Assembly: GCF_039555535.1 (NCBI RefSeq)
Contig: NZ_CP154630.1
Span: 4,539,001 to 4,603,000, forward strand
Reading direction: 5' to 3'
Source: Stenotrophomonas maltophilia
GTDB lineage: Bacteria; Pseudomonadota; Gammaproteobacteria; Xanthomonadales; Xanthomonadaceae
Length of the DNA stretch: 64,000 bases
In this document: in pieces, positions 24,799 through 33,458 of the stretch
Numbering within the stretch: position 1 is the stretch's first letter
How the letters are laid out: the number at the start of each line of letters is the position of its first letter
Made by a program: the position numbers and the translations under genes
The notes under the pieces: model-generated
Database searches by the model: none
Told to the model about the DNA's origin: nothing
Seen by the model: the letters and a program-made list of their open reading frames with translations, nothing else

Positions 24799-26022
24799 AT
24801 GGCCCGCCCCGACCTGACCGCCCGCCTCCACGCCCAGCGCGCTCTGCGCGATGTCCAAGGCCGTCGCCGCCCGCGACGTACGGTCACCCGTCGCGATGGC
24901 GTGCGCCTTGAGGTGGACGGCCAGTGGCTGACCGGCTTCTGCAGCAACGATTATCTGGGCCTGGCGCAGCAGTTCAGCGTGGTCAATGCGCTGCAGGACG
25001 CCGCTGCGCGCGAAGGTGCCGGTGCCGGTGCCTCGCACCTGGTCTGCGGCCACCACGCGATGCACGACGCCCTCGAACGCGAAGTGGCCGAATGGCTGGG
25101 TTACCCGCGTGCATTGCTGTTCGGCAGTGGCTTCGCCGCCAACCTGGCGGTGCAGCAGGCGCTGCTGAGCGAAGAGAACGACGTATGCGTGCAGGACAAG
25201 CTCAACCACGCCAGCCTGCTCGATGCGACGCGGCTGGCCGGTGCGCGCCTGCGCCGCTACCCGCACCTGGATGCGGAAGGCGCGATGCGCCAGCTCAAGC
25301 ACGCGCCCGACGGCGCGGCGATGCTCGCCACCGACGGTGTCTTCAGCATGGATGGCGACATCGCGCCGCTGCGTGCGTTGTCGCTGGTCGCGCGCCTGCA
25401 GCAGGCGTTGTTCTACGTCGATGACGCGCATGGCGTGGGCGTGGTGGGTGATGGCCGTGGCGCCGTTGCTGCCGCCGGCCTGGGCGTGGACGACGTACCG
25501 CTGCAGCTGGTAACGCTGGGCAAGGCCTTGGGCGGTTCCGGTGCGCTGGTGCTGGGCCGCGACGATCTGATCGAGCACCTGGCCGAAACCGCGCGCCCGT
25601 ACATCTACACCACCGCCGTGCCACCGGCGATGGCCGCCGCTGCACTCGAGGCGGTGCGCCTGGCGCGCCGGGACAACTGGCGCCGTTCCAAGCTGGCCGA
25701 CCTGATCGCGCTGTTCCGCAGCGAAGCACGCCGCCACGGGCTGGACCTGATGGCCTCGGAAACGCCGATCCAGCCGCTGCTGTGCGGCGATGACCACAGC
25801 GCCATGGCGATGTCCAAGGCGCTGGAACAGGCCGGCTGGCTGGTCGGCGCGATCCGCCCGCCGACGGTGCCGGAAGGCAAGGCGCGCCTGCGCGTTACGC
25901 TGTCCGCACTGCATGCGCCGGAACAGGTGCGGGGCCTGGTCGAGGCCATCGCCAACGCGCGGGATCGCCTCGACCTGGCCGTACGCGAAGCCGCCCCGCC
26001 GCCGCTGCCCGCTTTTGCCTGA
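24799..26022 (+). CDS. bioF: 8-amino-7-oxononanoate synthase BioF
   Basis: BioF is a PLP enzyme that joins pimeloyl-ACP and alanine. The 407-residue protein has the alpha-oxoamine synthase pattern: [10 protein letters not shown] near residues 47-56, GSGFAANLA near 109-117, [11 protein letters not shown] near 207-217 and the PLP lysine Lys242 in [10 protein letters not shown]. Start ATG 24799 ([10 protein letters not shown]) gives normal length. It follows bioB by 67 bases and is followed by bioH after 17 bases. Confidence 0.96.
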   Translation: MARPDLTARLHAQRALRDVQGRRRPRRTVTRRDGVRLEVDGQWLTGFCSNDYLGLAQQFSVVNALQDAAAREGAGAGASHLVCGHHAMHDALEREVAEWLGYPRALLFGSGFAANLAVQQALLSEENDVCVQDKLNHASLLDATRLAGARLRRYPHLDAEGAMRQLKHAPDGAAMLATDGVFSMDGDIAPLRALSLVARLQQALFYVDDAHGVGVVGDGRGAVAAAGLGVDDVPLQLVTLGKALGGSGALVLGRDDLIEHLAETARPYIYTTAVPPAMAAAALEAVRLARRDNWRRSKLADLIALFRSEARRHGLDLMASETPIQPLLCGDDHSAMAMSKALEQAGWLVGAIRPPTVPEGKARLRVTLSALHAPEQVRGLVEAIANARDRLDLAVREAAPPPLPAFA

Positions 26023-26039
26023 GTTCCGCTTCGTTGCCC

Positions 26040-26819
26040 ATGCATATTGAAGTCACCGGCCGTGGGCCGGACCTGGTGTTGATCCACGGTTGGGCCCTGC
26101 AGGGCGGCGTGTTCGCGCCGCTGGTACAGCGGCTGGCGGACCAGTTCACCCTGCATCTGGTCGACCTGCCCGGCCATGGGCACAGCCGCGAGGACACCAC
26201 GCCGCTGCGCCTGCCGTTCGTGGTCAGCGCCATTGCTGCGGCCACGCCACCGGCGGTGTGGTGCGGCTGGTCGCTGGGCGGCCTGTTAGCGTTGCACGCG
26301 GCGGCAACGCTGCCGAAGGTACGCGGCCTGGCAATGATCGCCGCCACGCCGCGTTTCGTGCGTGGCGAGGATTGGCCGCACGCGGTGGAACCGGCAGTGT
26401 TCGAGCAGTTCGGGCGCGAGCTGGCCAACGATTTCGGCGGTACCCTGGAGCGCTTCCTGGCGCTGGACGTGATGGGCTCGGCGCACGCCCGCGAGGAGCT
26501 GCGCACGCTGCGCCAGCGCCTGGTCGAGCGCGGTGCCCCCACTGAACGCGCCCTGCTGGAAGGCCTGCGCCTGCTCGAAAGCACCGACCTGCGCGGTGCA
26601 CTGCCAACGCTGGGCAAACCCAGCCTGTGGATCGCCGGCCAGCGCGACCGCCTCGTGTCACCGGTCGCCATGCAGGCCGCTGCGGCGCTGACCCCGGGCG
26701 CGCAGTCACTGACCGTCGCCCACGGCGGCCATGCGCCCTTCCTCGGCCATGCCGATGAGGTGGCCGCCGCCCTGCAACACTTCGTTGCCCGCCTGTCACC
26801 GGCCGATGGCGGACAATGA
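26040..26819 (+). CDS. bioH: Pimeloyl-ACP methyl ester carboxylesterase BioH
   Basis: BioH removes the methyl ester from pimeloyl-ACP methyl ester, ending the disguise begun by BioC. The 259-residue alpha/beta hydrolase has a catalytic triad visible as Ser78 (CGWSLGG), Asp203 (GQRDRLVSP) and His231 (HGGHAPF), close to the E. coli positions. Start ATG 26040 is used; an in-frame TTG lies six bases earlier. The location between bioF and bioC supports the identity over other hydrolases. Confidence 0.94.
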   Translation: MHIEVTGRGPDLVLIHGWALQGGVFAPLVQRLADQFTLHLVDLPGHGHSREDTTPLRLPFVVSAIAAATPPAVWCGWSLGGLLALHAAATLPKVRGLAMIAATPRFVRGEDWPHAVEPAVFEQFGRELANDFGGTLERFLALDVMGSAHAREELRTLRQRLVERGAPTERALLEGLRLLESTDLRGALPTLGKPSLWIAGQRDRLVSPVAMQAAAALTPGAQSLTVAHGGHAPFLGHADEVAAALQHFVARLSPADGGQ

Positions 26820-26848
26820 GCGCCTACCGAATTCCGCAGGACTGACGC

Positions 26849-27628
26849 ATGGATCTGGGTATCACTGGTCGCTGGGCACTGGTCTGCGGCGCAAGCAAGG
26901 GGTTGGGCCTGGGCTGCGCGCGCGCGCTGGTGCGTGAGGGCGTGAACGTGGTGGTCGTAGCGCGTGGCGAGGCTGCACTGCAGGTCGCCGCCGACGAACT
27001 GCGTGCACTGCCCGGTGCCGGTGAGGTACGCGCCGTCGCCGCCGACGTCACCACCGAGGCCGGCCGTACGGCGGCGCTGGCCGCCTGCCCGCAGGTGGAC
27101 ATCCTGGTCAACAACGCCGGTGGCCCACCGCCGGGTGATTTCCGCACCTTCGAGCGCGACGACTGGATTGCCGCACTGGATGCCAACATGCTGGCGCCGA
27201 TCGCGCTGATTCGCGCCACCGTGGATGCAATGATCGAGCGCGGCTTCGGCCGCATCGTCAACATCACCTCGTCGGCGGTGAAGGCACCGATCGACATCCT
27301 GGCACTGTCCAACGGCGCGCGCAGCGGCCTGACCGGTTTCGTCGCCGGCCTGTCGCGCCGCACCGTGGCCCACAACGTCACGATCAACAACCTGCTGCCC
27401 GGCCAGTTCGACACCGATCGCCTGCGCGCCAACTTCGCCCACAGTGCGGGCAAGGACGGCGACGCCGCGGAAGTGGCCGAGCGCCGCCGCCAGCAGATTC
27501 CCGCCGGCCGCTTCGGCACGCCGGACGAGTTCGGCGCCGCCTGCGCCTTCCTGTGCAGTGCACAGGCCGGTTACCTCACCGGGCAGAACCTGCTGATCGA
27601 CGGCGGCGCCTACCCCGGTACGTTCTAA
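26849..27628 (+). CDS. Atypical short-chain dehydrogenase/reductase inside the bio operon
   Basis: This 259-residue SDR-fold protein has the nucleotide motif CGASKGLG at residues 13-20, the LVNNAGG motif at 86-92 and Asn113. The catalytic Tyr and Lys expected 13 and 17 residues after Ser141 are Ser154 and Arg158 (LALSNGARSG). A subgroup of FabG-like SDRs with this imperfect tetrad is known; no reaction is assigned to it as far as I know. It lies 29 bases after bioH and 12 before bioC, so it is probably co-transcribed. Whether it serves biotin synthesis is open. Confidence 0.85.
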   Translation: MDLGITGRWALVCGASKGLGLGCARALVREGVNVVVVARGEAALQVAADELRALPGAGEVRAVAADVTTEAGRTAALAACPQVDILVNNAGGPPPGDFRTFERDDWIAALDANMLAPIALIRATVDAMIERGFGRIVNITSSAVKAPIDILALSNGARSGLTGFVAGLSRRTVAHNVTINNLLPGQFDTDRLRANFAHSAGKDGDAAEVAERRRQQIPAGRFGTPDEFGAACAFLCSAQAGYLTGQNLLIDGGAYPGTF

Positions 27629-27640
27629 GAGACTTTCGCA

Positions 27641-28525
27641 ATGCCGTCCCACTTCGATGCCCGCCATGTCCGTCGCGCATTCGCGCGTGCCGCCACCAGT
27701 TACGACGCTGCCGCCGCCCTGCAGCGCGAGGTGCAGTCGCGGCTGATCGAGTCGCTGGACTACCTGGAGGCACGCAAGCCCGAGGTGGTGCTGGACATTG
27801 GCGCAGGCACCGGCCACGCCAGTGCGCTGATGAAGAAGCGCTGGCCGAAGGCGCAGGTGATCGCGCTGGACGTGGCGCTGCCGATGCTGGACCAGGCCAA
27901 GCGCCAGGCCGGCTGGTGGAAGCCGTTCCAGCGCCTGTGCGGCGATGCCAGTGCGCTGCCGCTGGCCGACAACAGCGTGGACGTGATCTTCAGCAACCTG
28001 TGCCTGCAATGGGTGGATGACCTACCGGCGGTGTTCGCCGGGTTCCGCCGCGTGCTCAAGCCGGGTGGCCTGCTGCTGTGCTCGACGTTCGGCCCGGAAA
28101 CGCTGATCGAACTCAACGAAGCCTTCGCCGCCGCCGACGACCGCCCGCACGTGAGCCGCTTCGCGCAGATCGCGCAGTTCGGCGATGCACTGATGATGGC
28201 TGGCTTCCGCGACCCGGTGCTGGACCGCGATCTGTTCACCCTGACCTACGACGACCTGCCATCGCTGATGCGCGAGCTGCGCGCGATGGGCGCGACCAAT
28301 GCGCGGGTAGACCGCCGCCATACCCTGACCGGGCGCGGACGTTTCGCTGCCGCCGCGGCCGCGTACGAACCGATGCGTGGCGCCGACGGCAAGCTGCCCA
28401 GCAGCTGGGAAGTGATCTACGCCCACGCCTGGGCACCGGACCCCGGTGCGCCGATCCGCGAAGGCGGGCATGACGTGGCCTCGGTGCCGGTGTCGGCAAT
28501 TCCGATCCGGCGCAAGCAGACCTGA
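27641..28525 (+). CDS. bioC: Malonyl-ACP O-methyltransferase BioC
   Basis: BioC methylates malonyl-ACP so that the fatty acid machinery can build the pimeloyl chain. The 294-residue SAM methyltransferase begins with the BioC-type HVRRAFARAATSYDAAAALQ. It has the SAM motif VVLDIGAGTGHASALM near residues 48-63, then NLCLQWVDDL and GFRRVLKPGGLLLCSTFGP. This is the last gene of the operon. A GTAG-type palindrome follows at 28566. Confidence 0.95.
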   Translation: MPSHFDARHVRRAFARAATSYDAAAALQREVQSRLIESLDYLEARKPEVVLDIGAGTGHASALMKKRWPKAQVIALDVALPMLDQAKRQAGWWKPFQRLCGDASALPLADNSVDVIFSNLCLQWVDDLPAVFAGFRRVLKPGGLLLCSTFGPETLIELNEAFAAADDRPHVSRFAQIAQFGDALMMAGFRDPVLDRDLFTLTYDDLPSLMRELRAMGATNARVDRRHTLTGRGRFAAAAAAYEPMRGADGKLPSSWEVIYAHAWAPDPGAPIREGGHDVASVPVSAIPIRRKQT

Positions 28526-28565
28526 CTGCCTGGTAGTGCCGGCGGCATCGCGATCTGGCAGGTTG

Positions 28566-28583
28566 TGCCGACCAAGGTCGGCA
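28566..28583. repeat. SMAG-like palindrome core
   Basis: TGCCGACC AA GGTCGGCA, between the convergent bioC and DUF218 genes. Possible shared transcript end; no T-run is present. Confidence 0.5.
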
Positions 28584-28608
28584 GCCACCCAAAGCAGGCG
28601 GCCACCGC

Positions 28609-29241
28609 TCAGGTATTGGCCGGCGAACTCAGCGGCGGGCGCACCAGGTCGCGGTGGAAGAAGTAGATTTCCTGCACCAGGAAGCGCCAGCTGGTATGGA
28701 AGCTGCGGAAGCGCGTGCTGGGTGTGGACGAGGCCAGCGCATCGATGCCCAGCGCCTTGCTCAGGCGCAGCGCGCGCGCCATGTGCAGCGGGTCGCTGAC
28801 AATGATCACCCGGTGCAGGTTGCGCTGGTCCATCAAGCGTTTGGCTTCCACCAGGTTCTGCACGGTATTGCGCGACGCGGTCTCGATCAGGATCGCGTCA
28901 TCCGGCACGCCATGCTTCAGCGCGTAGCGCCGCGCCACCTGCGATTCGGAGAAGCGCGCGCCGGTGCCACCATAGCCACCGGTGAAGATCAGCAGCGGCG
29001 CGTAGCGTGCTTCATACAGGTCCAGCCCGTGGCGGATGCGCTCCTCGAACACCGGTGACGGCTTGGCGTCATAGGCCGCGGCACCCAGCACGATGATGGC
29101 GTCGGCCTTGGCGGCCTGGTCGCGTTCACCGATCCAGACGATCCAGGCGGTCACGCCCAGCAGCCAGATCACCAGCAGCACGAACAGCCGCCACAACCAG
29201 CCCAGCAGGCCGGTGCGTTCGCGGTGCCGCCCGCGGCTCAC
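28609..29241 (-). CDS. YdcF/SanA-like DUF218 membrane protein
   Basis: This 210-residue protein has one N-terminal membrane helix (GWLWRLFVLLVIWLLGVTAW) and a DUF218 domain outside it. DUF218 motifs are visible: ADAIIVLGAAAYDAKPS near 45-61, LLIFTGGYGGTGARFSES, and IIVSDPLHMARALRLS. SanA-type members affect envelope permeability to vancomycin, but the biochemical role is not known. The start is a GTG sharing bases with the stop of the upstream dehydratase gene (GTGA), so the two are coupled. It ends near bioC, on the opposite strand. Confidence 0.85.
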   Translation of the reverse strand: MSRGRHRERTGLLGWLWRLFVLLVIWLLGVTAWIVWIGERDQAAKADAIIVLGAAAYDAKPSPVFEERIRHGLDLYEARYAPLLIFTGGYGGTGARFSESQVARRYALKHGVPDDAILIETASRNTVQNLVEAKRLMDQRNLHRVIIVSDPLHMARALRLSKALGIDALASSTPSTRFRSFHTSWRFLVQEIYFFHRDLVRPPLSSPANT

Positions 29242-30200
29242 GCCGCCTCCCAGCGCAGGGCTGGCAGGTCGACGTTGCCGCCGGACAGCACCAGGCCCAC
29301 GCGCAGGCCGGCGAAGCGCTGCGGCTGCGCCAGCACCGCAGCCAGCACGGTGGCCGAAGAGGGTTCCACCACCTGCTTGAGCACCTCCCACAGCAGGCGC
29401 ATCGCCACCAGCGTCGCGGCGTCATCGACCACGATCACCTCGGCACCCGCGGCGCGCAGCAACTCGAAATTGGGCGCGCCGATCAGGGTACGCAGGCCAT
29501 CGCAGATGGTGTCCGGGGTAAACGCGCCATGGCGCTCGCCGGTGGCCAGCGAGCGCGCGGTGTCATCGGCACCGGCCGGCTCGGCCAGAATCAGCCGCGT
29601 GTGCGGACTGGCGTGCTGCAGGGCCAGCGCGGTACCGCTGGCCAGGCCACCGCCGCCCACCGGCACCACCAGCACATCGAACGGGCCGTCGCTGTGCAGC
29701 AGTTCCAGGGCCGCAGTGCCCTGCCCGGCCATCACCGCCGGGTCCGTATACGGATGCACCAGGGTCGCGCCGGTATCGGCCTGCACCCTGGCACAGGTGG
29801 CCTCGCGGTCGGCGATGGTCGGCGGGCAGCGCCAGAGCGTGGCGCCGTGGCGGGCGATGTTGGCCAGCTTGGCGGCCACCGCCCCTTCCGGCACCACCAC
29901 ATGGCAGGGGATGCCGCGGGTGCGTGCGGCCAGGGCCAGCGCGGCACCGTGGTTGCCGGAGGAATGGGTCACCACGCCAGCACTGGCGCGATCAGCATCG
30001 AGCGACCACACGGCATTGCAGGCACCGCGGAACTTGAATGCGCCGCCGCGCTGCAGGTGCTCGGCCTTGAACGCCAACTGTGCGCCGGTCATTGCATCGA
30101 GCGTGCGCGAGCGCAGCACCGGGGTCACGCTGGCATGCGAGGCGATCCTCGCAGCAGCAAGCAGGACGTCATCGGCGCGGGGGAACAGTGAATCGCTCAT
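29238..30200 (-). CDS. PLP-dependent threonine/serine dehydratase family enzyme
   Basis: This is a fold-type II PLP enzyme of 320 residues. The PLP lysine is Lys56 in GGAFKFRGA. The substrate loop is SSGNHGAAL near residues 80-88 and the phosphate loop is GGGGLASG near 178-185. There is no C-terminal regulatory ACT domain, so it resembles catabolic threonine dehydratase, serine dehydratase or serine racemase rather than IlvA. The exact substrate is not readable. It is coupled to the downstream DUF218 gene. Confidence 0.88.
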   Translation of the reverse strand: MSDSLFPRADDVLLAAARIASHASVTPVLRSRTLDAMTGAQLAFKAEHLQRGGAFKFRGACNAVWSLDADRASAGVVTHSSGNHGAALALAARTRGIPCHVVVPEGAVAAKLANIARHGATLWRCPPTIADREATCARVQADTGATLVHPYTDPAVMAGQGTAALELLHSDGPFDVLVVPVGGGGLASGTALALQHASPHTRLILAEPAGADDTARSLATGERHGAFTPDTICDGLRTLIGAPNFELLRAAGAEVIVVDDAATLVAMRLLWEVLKQVVEPSSATVLAAVLAQPQRFAGLRVGLVLSGGNVDLPALRWEAA

Positions 30201-30359
30201 GACGCAAGATTAACGTATGCCCCTGCGCTGGCGACCGGGGCACAGGTCATGCCAGCATGCGGGCCTACGCCTCCATTCATCCTGGCCAGCCGAATTAAGG
30301 GCCGATTCAATGCCCGCGCACGAAGCTGGCTGCACACCCGTCCTCTGGGGGGACCCACC

Positions 30360-30851
30360 ATGAAAATGCGCCTGTTGCTTGCCGGTGGCCTGTTGCTGGG
30401 CCTGACTGGCTGCACCACCTACGACTATGTAGGCGGTGGCCGCGGTGGCGGCTACTACCACGGCGCGCCGTCGGTGGAGTACCGCTACCCGGCCGGCTAT
30501 CCCTACAACTACGGCTACCCGTACTACGGTGGCTATGGCGGCTATTACGGCGGCTATGGCAACCCGTACTACTCGCGCCCGATCTACCGTCCGCCGCACA
30601 ACCACCGCCCGCCGCCGCGCCCGCCCGGCAACGGTGGCGAGAACCGGCCGCCGCCGCCGCCGCGGCCGTCGTACAACGGCGGTTCCCCGTGGCGGAACAT
30701 GGATTCGATGCGCCGCCCGCCGCAGTCGAACATGCAGCCGCCGGCGCCCGCGCCGCAGGCCCGTCCGGCCCCGGCACCGAGTGCGCCGAGGATGAATGGT
30801 TCCCCCTGGCGCAACATGGATCGTGCGACGCAGCGCACAGTTGAGCGCTGA
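30360..30851 (+). CDS. Tyr/Gly/Pro-rich lipoprotein
   Basis: This is a predicted lipoprotein of 163 residues. The signal MKMRLLLAGGLLLGLTGC places the lipid Cys at 18. The mature part is low in complexity: a Tyr/Gly-rich stretch (about residues 25-75), then a Pro/Arg-rich stretch. The motif GSPWRNMD occurs twice, near residues 108 and 147, with a Pro/Ala-rich linker between. The start at 30360 has a GGGGGGA ribosome site. No known enzyme domain is seen. It may be a surface or cell-wall-binding protein. Confidence 0.8.
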   Translation: MKMRLLLAGGLLLGLTGCTTYDYVGGGRGGGYYHGAPSVEYRYPAGYPYNYGYPYYGGYGGYYGGYGNPYYSRPIYRPPHNHRPPPRPPGNGGENRPPPPPRPSYNGGSPWRNMDSMRRPPQSNMQPPAPAPQARPAPAPSAPRMNGSPWRNMDRATQRTVER

Positions 30852-30901
30852 ACCGTCTTGCATTTCACACGGTCTAAGCCGCAATCTACGCGGACAGTGA
30901 C

Positions 30902-31056
30902 GGCCCGCGTCACAAAGTGACAAAAACGACACGGGCCGCCGCAAAAAGCTCTACGTCGATATCCGACAGGAACATCTGGATCCCCCCTGTTCCGGCCCTG
31001 TCGGATGTCGGCACCTCTGAAGGCAGACGGCCCCGCATTGCGGGGCCGTTTGTTTT
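30902..31056 (+). ncRNA. Candidate small RNA with C-rich loop and terminator
   Basis: No open frame fits here. A perfect 10-bp stem pairs ATCCGACAGG (30961-30970) with CCTGTCGGAT (30997-31006). Inside it, GAACA and TGTTC can pair around a loop holding six consecutive C residues (30982-30987). A textbook terminator follows at 31028-31056. A further GGCCCG/CGGGCC pairing lies at 30902-30937, so the 5' end is uncertain. C-rich loops are typical of sRNAs such as sX13 of Xanthomonas; homology is not claimed. Confidence 0.55.
31028..31056 (+). terminator. Rho-independent terminator
   Basis: CGGCCCCGC, a three-base loop ATT, then GCGGGGCCG and TTTGTTTT. It ends the candidate sRNA and perhaps the lipoprotein transcript. 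Confidence 0.85.
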
Positions 31057-31095
31057 GGGGACAGTCCAAGCGCCATTCGCGCAGGCCCGGTTTCA

Positions 31096-31121
31096 GTAGA
31101 TCCACGCCATGCGTGGATGAA
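31096..31121 (+). repeat. SMAG-like palindrome (GTAGATCCACG form)
   Basis: GTAGATCCACGCCATGCGTGG with an ATGAA tail, placed between the two convergent terminators. Confidence 0.6.
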
Positions 31122-31138
31122 GCTCTCCCTACAGCCCC

Positions 31139-31178
31139 AAAAAAAACAGGGCCGGACAGTCCCCCGACTGCCGGCCCT
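31139..31178 (-). terminator. Rho-independent terminator (minus strand)
   Basis: AGGGCCGG-CAGTC, a loop of four G on the minus strand, then GACTG-CCGGCCCT with one unpaired base, followed by eight T residues (A at 31139-31146 on the plus strand). It faces the mnmG gene, so it cannot serve mnmG and implies a minus-strand transcript from 31179-31405. Confidence 0.8.
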
Positions 31179-31256
31179 CTGCTCCCCCATCGTGCGCCTG
31201 TACCGGCCCCTGTTCCAATTCCGGTCACGGGCGCCTTCGGCGCCAGCCACGATGGG
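31139..31256 (-). ncRNA. Candidate structured small RNA on the minus strand
   Basis: Read on the minus strand, CCCATCGTG (31256-31248) pairs perfectly with CACGATGGG (31194-31186). This closes a junction with two inner hairpins: GGCGCC GAA GGCGCC (31244-31230) and ACCGG/CCGGT (31225-31202). A strong terminator with eight T residues follows. TTGGCA near 31289-31284 could be a -35 box; the -10 box is weak. No open frame fits. I do not recognise a named RNA family. Confidence 0.55.
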
Positions 31257-31405
31257 TGCTATTGGGTTATCTGCAAAAATCCTGCCAACTTTAGGGCCGA
31301 TTTCGCCGCCAACGGGCCGGCGCCGGCGTCCGGGCCCCGAATGGCGCTAAAATCGCCACCCCGGCGCCGCCCCCGGCCGCGCCTGCCCCAAGCTGAACAG
31401 CCCCC

Positions 31406-33295
31406 ATGAACCCGTCCTTCCATCGTTACGACGTCATCGTCATCGGCGGTGGCCACGCCGGCACCGAAGCCGCGCTGGCCGCAGCCCGCACCGGCGTGCG
31501 CACCCTGCTGCTGACCCACAACATCGAAACCGTGGGCGCGATGAGCTGCAACCCGGCCATCGGCGGCATCGGCAAGGGCCATCTGGTCAAGGAAATCGAC
31601 GCCCTGGGCGGGGCGATGGCGCATGCCGCCGACCGTGCCGGCATCCAGTGGCGCACGCTCAACGCGTCGAAGGGCCCGGCCGTGCGTGCCACCCGCTGCC
31701 AGGCCGATCGCAACCTGTACCGCATGGCGATCCGCGCCATCGTCGAAGGCCAGGACAACCTGACGGTGTTCCAGGCCGCGGTCGATGACCTGGTGATCGA
31801 GGGCGACGCCGTGCGCGGCGTCATCACCCAGACCGGCCTGCGTTTTGACGCCGGGGCCGTGGTGCTGACCGCCGGCACCTTCCTGGCCGGCAAGATCCAC
31901 GTCGGCCCGACCCAGTACGCCGCCGGCCGCATGGGCGACCCGCCGGCCACCACGCTGGCCGCGCGCCTGCGCGAGCGTCCGTTCCAGGTGGACCGCCTGA
32001 AGACCGGCACGCCGCCGCGCATCGATGGCCGCTCGCTGGATTACAGCGTGATGGACGAGCAGCCAGGCGATTCGCCGCGGCCGGTGATGTCCTTCCTCGG
32101 CTCGGTGGACGAGCATCCGCAGCAGGTCAGCTGCTGGATCACCCACACCACCGAGCAGACCCACCAGATCATCCGCGACGCGCTGCACCGCTCGCCGCTG
32201 TACAGCGGCCAGATCGAGGGCATCGGCCCGCGCTACTGCCCGTCCATCGAAGACAAGGTGGTGCGCTTCGCCGAGAAGGCCAGCCACCAGATCTTCGTCG
32301 AACCCGAAGGCCTGGGCATCGTCGAGATCTACCCCAACGGCATTTCCACCTCGCTGCCGTTCGACGTGCAGCTGGAGATGGTGCGCAGCATCCGCGGTTT
32401 CGGGAACGCGCACATCACCCGCCCCGGCTATGCGATCGAGTACGACTTCTTCGACCCGCGCGGGCTGAAGGCCTCGCTGGAAACCAAGCTGGTCAACGGC
32501 CTTTTCTTCGCCGGCCAGATCAACGGCACCACCGGCTATGAAGAAGCCGCCGCGCAGGGCCTGCTGGCCGGCCTCAACGCCGCACGCCAGGTGCGTGGGC
32601 TGGACGGCTGGTGCCCGCGCCGCGACGAGGCGTACCTGGGCGTGCTGGTGGATGACCTGATCACCCACGGCACCAACGAGCCGTACCGCATGTTCACCAG
32701 CCGCGCCGAGTACCGCCTGCAGCTGCGCGAGGACAATGCCGACCAGCGCCTGACCCCGGCCGGCCGAGAGATGGGCCTGGTCGATGACCGCCGCTGGAAC
32801 GCGTTCGAGACCAAGCAGGCTGCGGTGGCCGCCGAGCGCGCGCGCCTGGGTGCGCTGTGGGCGACCCCGGCCAATGCGCTGGGACGTGAAGTGCGGGACA
32901 CGCTGGGCGTGGCGGTCAGCCGCGAAACCAATGTGCTGGACCTGATCAAGCGCCCCGAGCTGGATTACGCGCAGCTGATGCAGGTGCCGTCTCTGGGCCC
33001 GGCCGTGGCCGACGGCAAGGTGGCCGAGCAGGTGGAGATCGGCGTGAAGTACGCCGGCTACCTGGATCGCCAGCGCGAGGAAATCGAGCGCCAGCAGCGG
33101 CATGAGGCCACGCCGATCGCCGAGGCGTTCGACTACGCGACCGTGCGCGGGCTGTCGGCCGAAGCGCTGCAGAAACTGGAGCGCGTGCGCCCGCAGACCA
33201 TCGGCCAGGCGCAGCGGATTCCCGGCATGACCCCGGCGGCGATCTCGCTGCTGCTGGTGCACCTGGAGCGGGCGCGCCGCGGCCGCGTGGCGTAA
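31406..33295 (+). CDS. mnmG: tRNA uridine-5-carboxymethylaminomethyl modification enzyme MnmG
   Basis: MnmG (GidA) works with MnmE to modify wobble uridine 34 in several tRNAs, using FAD. The 629-residue protein has the FAD loop [19 protein letters not shown] near residues 12-30, [20 protein letters not shown] near 47-66, [14 protein letters not shown] and [21 protein letters not shown]. The C-terminal helical domain that contacts MnmE and tRNA is present, with normal length. TAAAAT near 31348-31353 is a plausible -10 box. Confidence 0.97.
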   Translation: MNPSFHRYDVIVIGGGHAGTEAALAAARTGVRTLLLTHNIETVGAMSCNPAIGGIGKGHLVKEIDALGGAMAHAADRAGIQWRTLNASKGPAVRATRCQADRNLYRMAIRAIVEGQDNLTVFQAAVDDLVIEGDAVRGVITQTGLRFDAGAVVLTAGTFLAGKIHVGPTQYAAGRMGDPPATTLAARLRERPFQVDRLKTGTPPRIDGRSLDYSVMDEQPGDSPRPVMSFLGSVDEHPQQVSCWITHTTEQTHQIIRDALHRSPLYSGQIEGIGPRYCPSIEDKVVRFAEKASHQIFVEPEGLGIVEIYPNGISTSLPFDVQLEMVRSIRGFGNAHITRPGYAIEYDFFDPRGLKASLETKLVNGLFFAGQINGTTGYEEAAAQGLLAGLNAARQVRGLDGWCPRRDEAYLGVLVDDLITHGTNEPYRMFTSRAEYRLQLREDNADQRLTPAGREMGLVDDRRWNAFETKQAAVAAERARLGALWATPANALGREVRDTLGVAVSRETNVLDLIKRPELDYAQLMQVPSLGPAVADGKVAEQVEIGVKYAGYLDRQREEIERQQRHEATPIAEAFDYATVRGLSAEALQKLERVRPQTIGQAQRIPGMTPAAISLLLVHLERARRGRVA

Positions 33296-33310
33296 CGCGC
33301 CGCTGCGCTC

Positions 33311-33332
33311 GCCGGGCATGGCCCGGCGCTAC
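33311..33332 (-). repeat. SMAG-like palindrome
   Basis: GCCGGGCATGGCCCGGC and a GCTAC end (GTAGC on the minus strand), just after mnmG. Confidence 0.6.
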
Positions 33333-33349
33333 CGTGCATTGGCGGGGAT

Positions 33350-33374
33350 TCATCCACGCATGGCGTGGATCTAC
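33350..33374 (-). repeat. SMAG-like palindrome (ATCCACG form)
   Basis: Minus-strand GTAGATCCACGCCATGCGTGG unit. It faces the copy at 33389-33414. Confidence 0.7.
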
Positions 33375-33388
33375 TGCCGCCCGCCCTG

Positions 33389-33414
33389 GTAGATCCACGC
33401 CATGCGTGGATGAA
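33389..33414 (+). repeat. SMAG-like palindrome (ATCCACG form)
   Basis: Plus-strand GTAGATCCACGCCATGCGTGG unit. It pairs with the copy at 33350-33374. Confidence 0.7.
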
Positions 33415-33421
33415 GGCCTCC

Positions 33422-33444
33422 GTGCCGACCAAGGTCGGCAGCTA
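33422..33444 (-). repeat. SMAG-like palindrome (GCCGACC form)
   Basis: GTGCCGACC AA GGTCGGCAGCTAC. It is the fourth palindrome in the 163-base gap between the convergent mnmG and smeC-like genes. Confidence 0.6.
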
Positions 33445-33458
33445 CCGGAACGAACGCG

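Noticed and set aside
31259..33319. A 686-codon open frame opposite mnmG
   Set aside because: It is antisense to a universally conserved gene and has the same biased composition as other shadows.
33311..33444. CRISPR-like spaced repeats
   Set aside because: Units differ in sequence and orientation and are palindromic GTAG elements, with irregular gaps.
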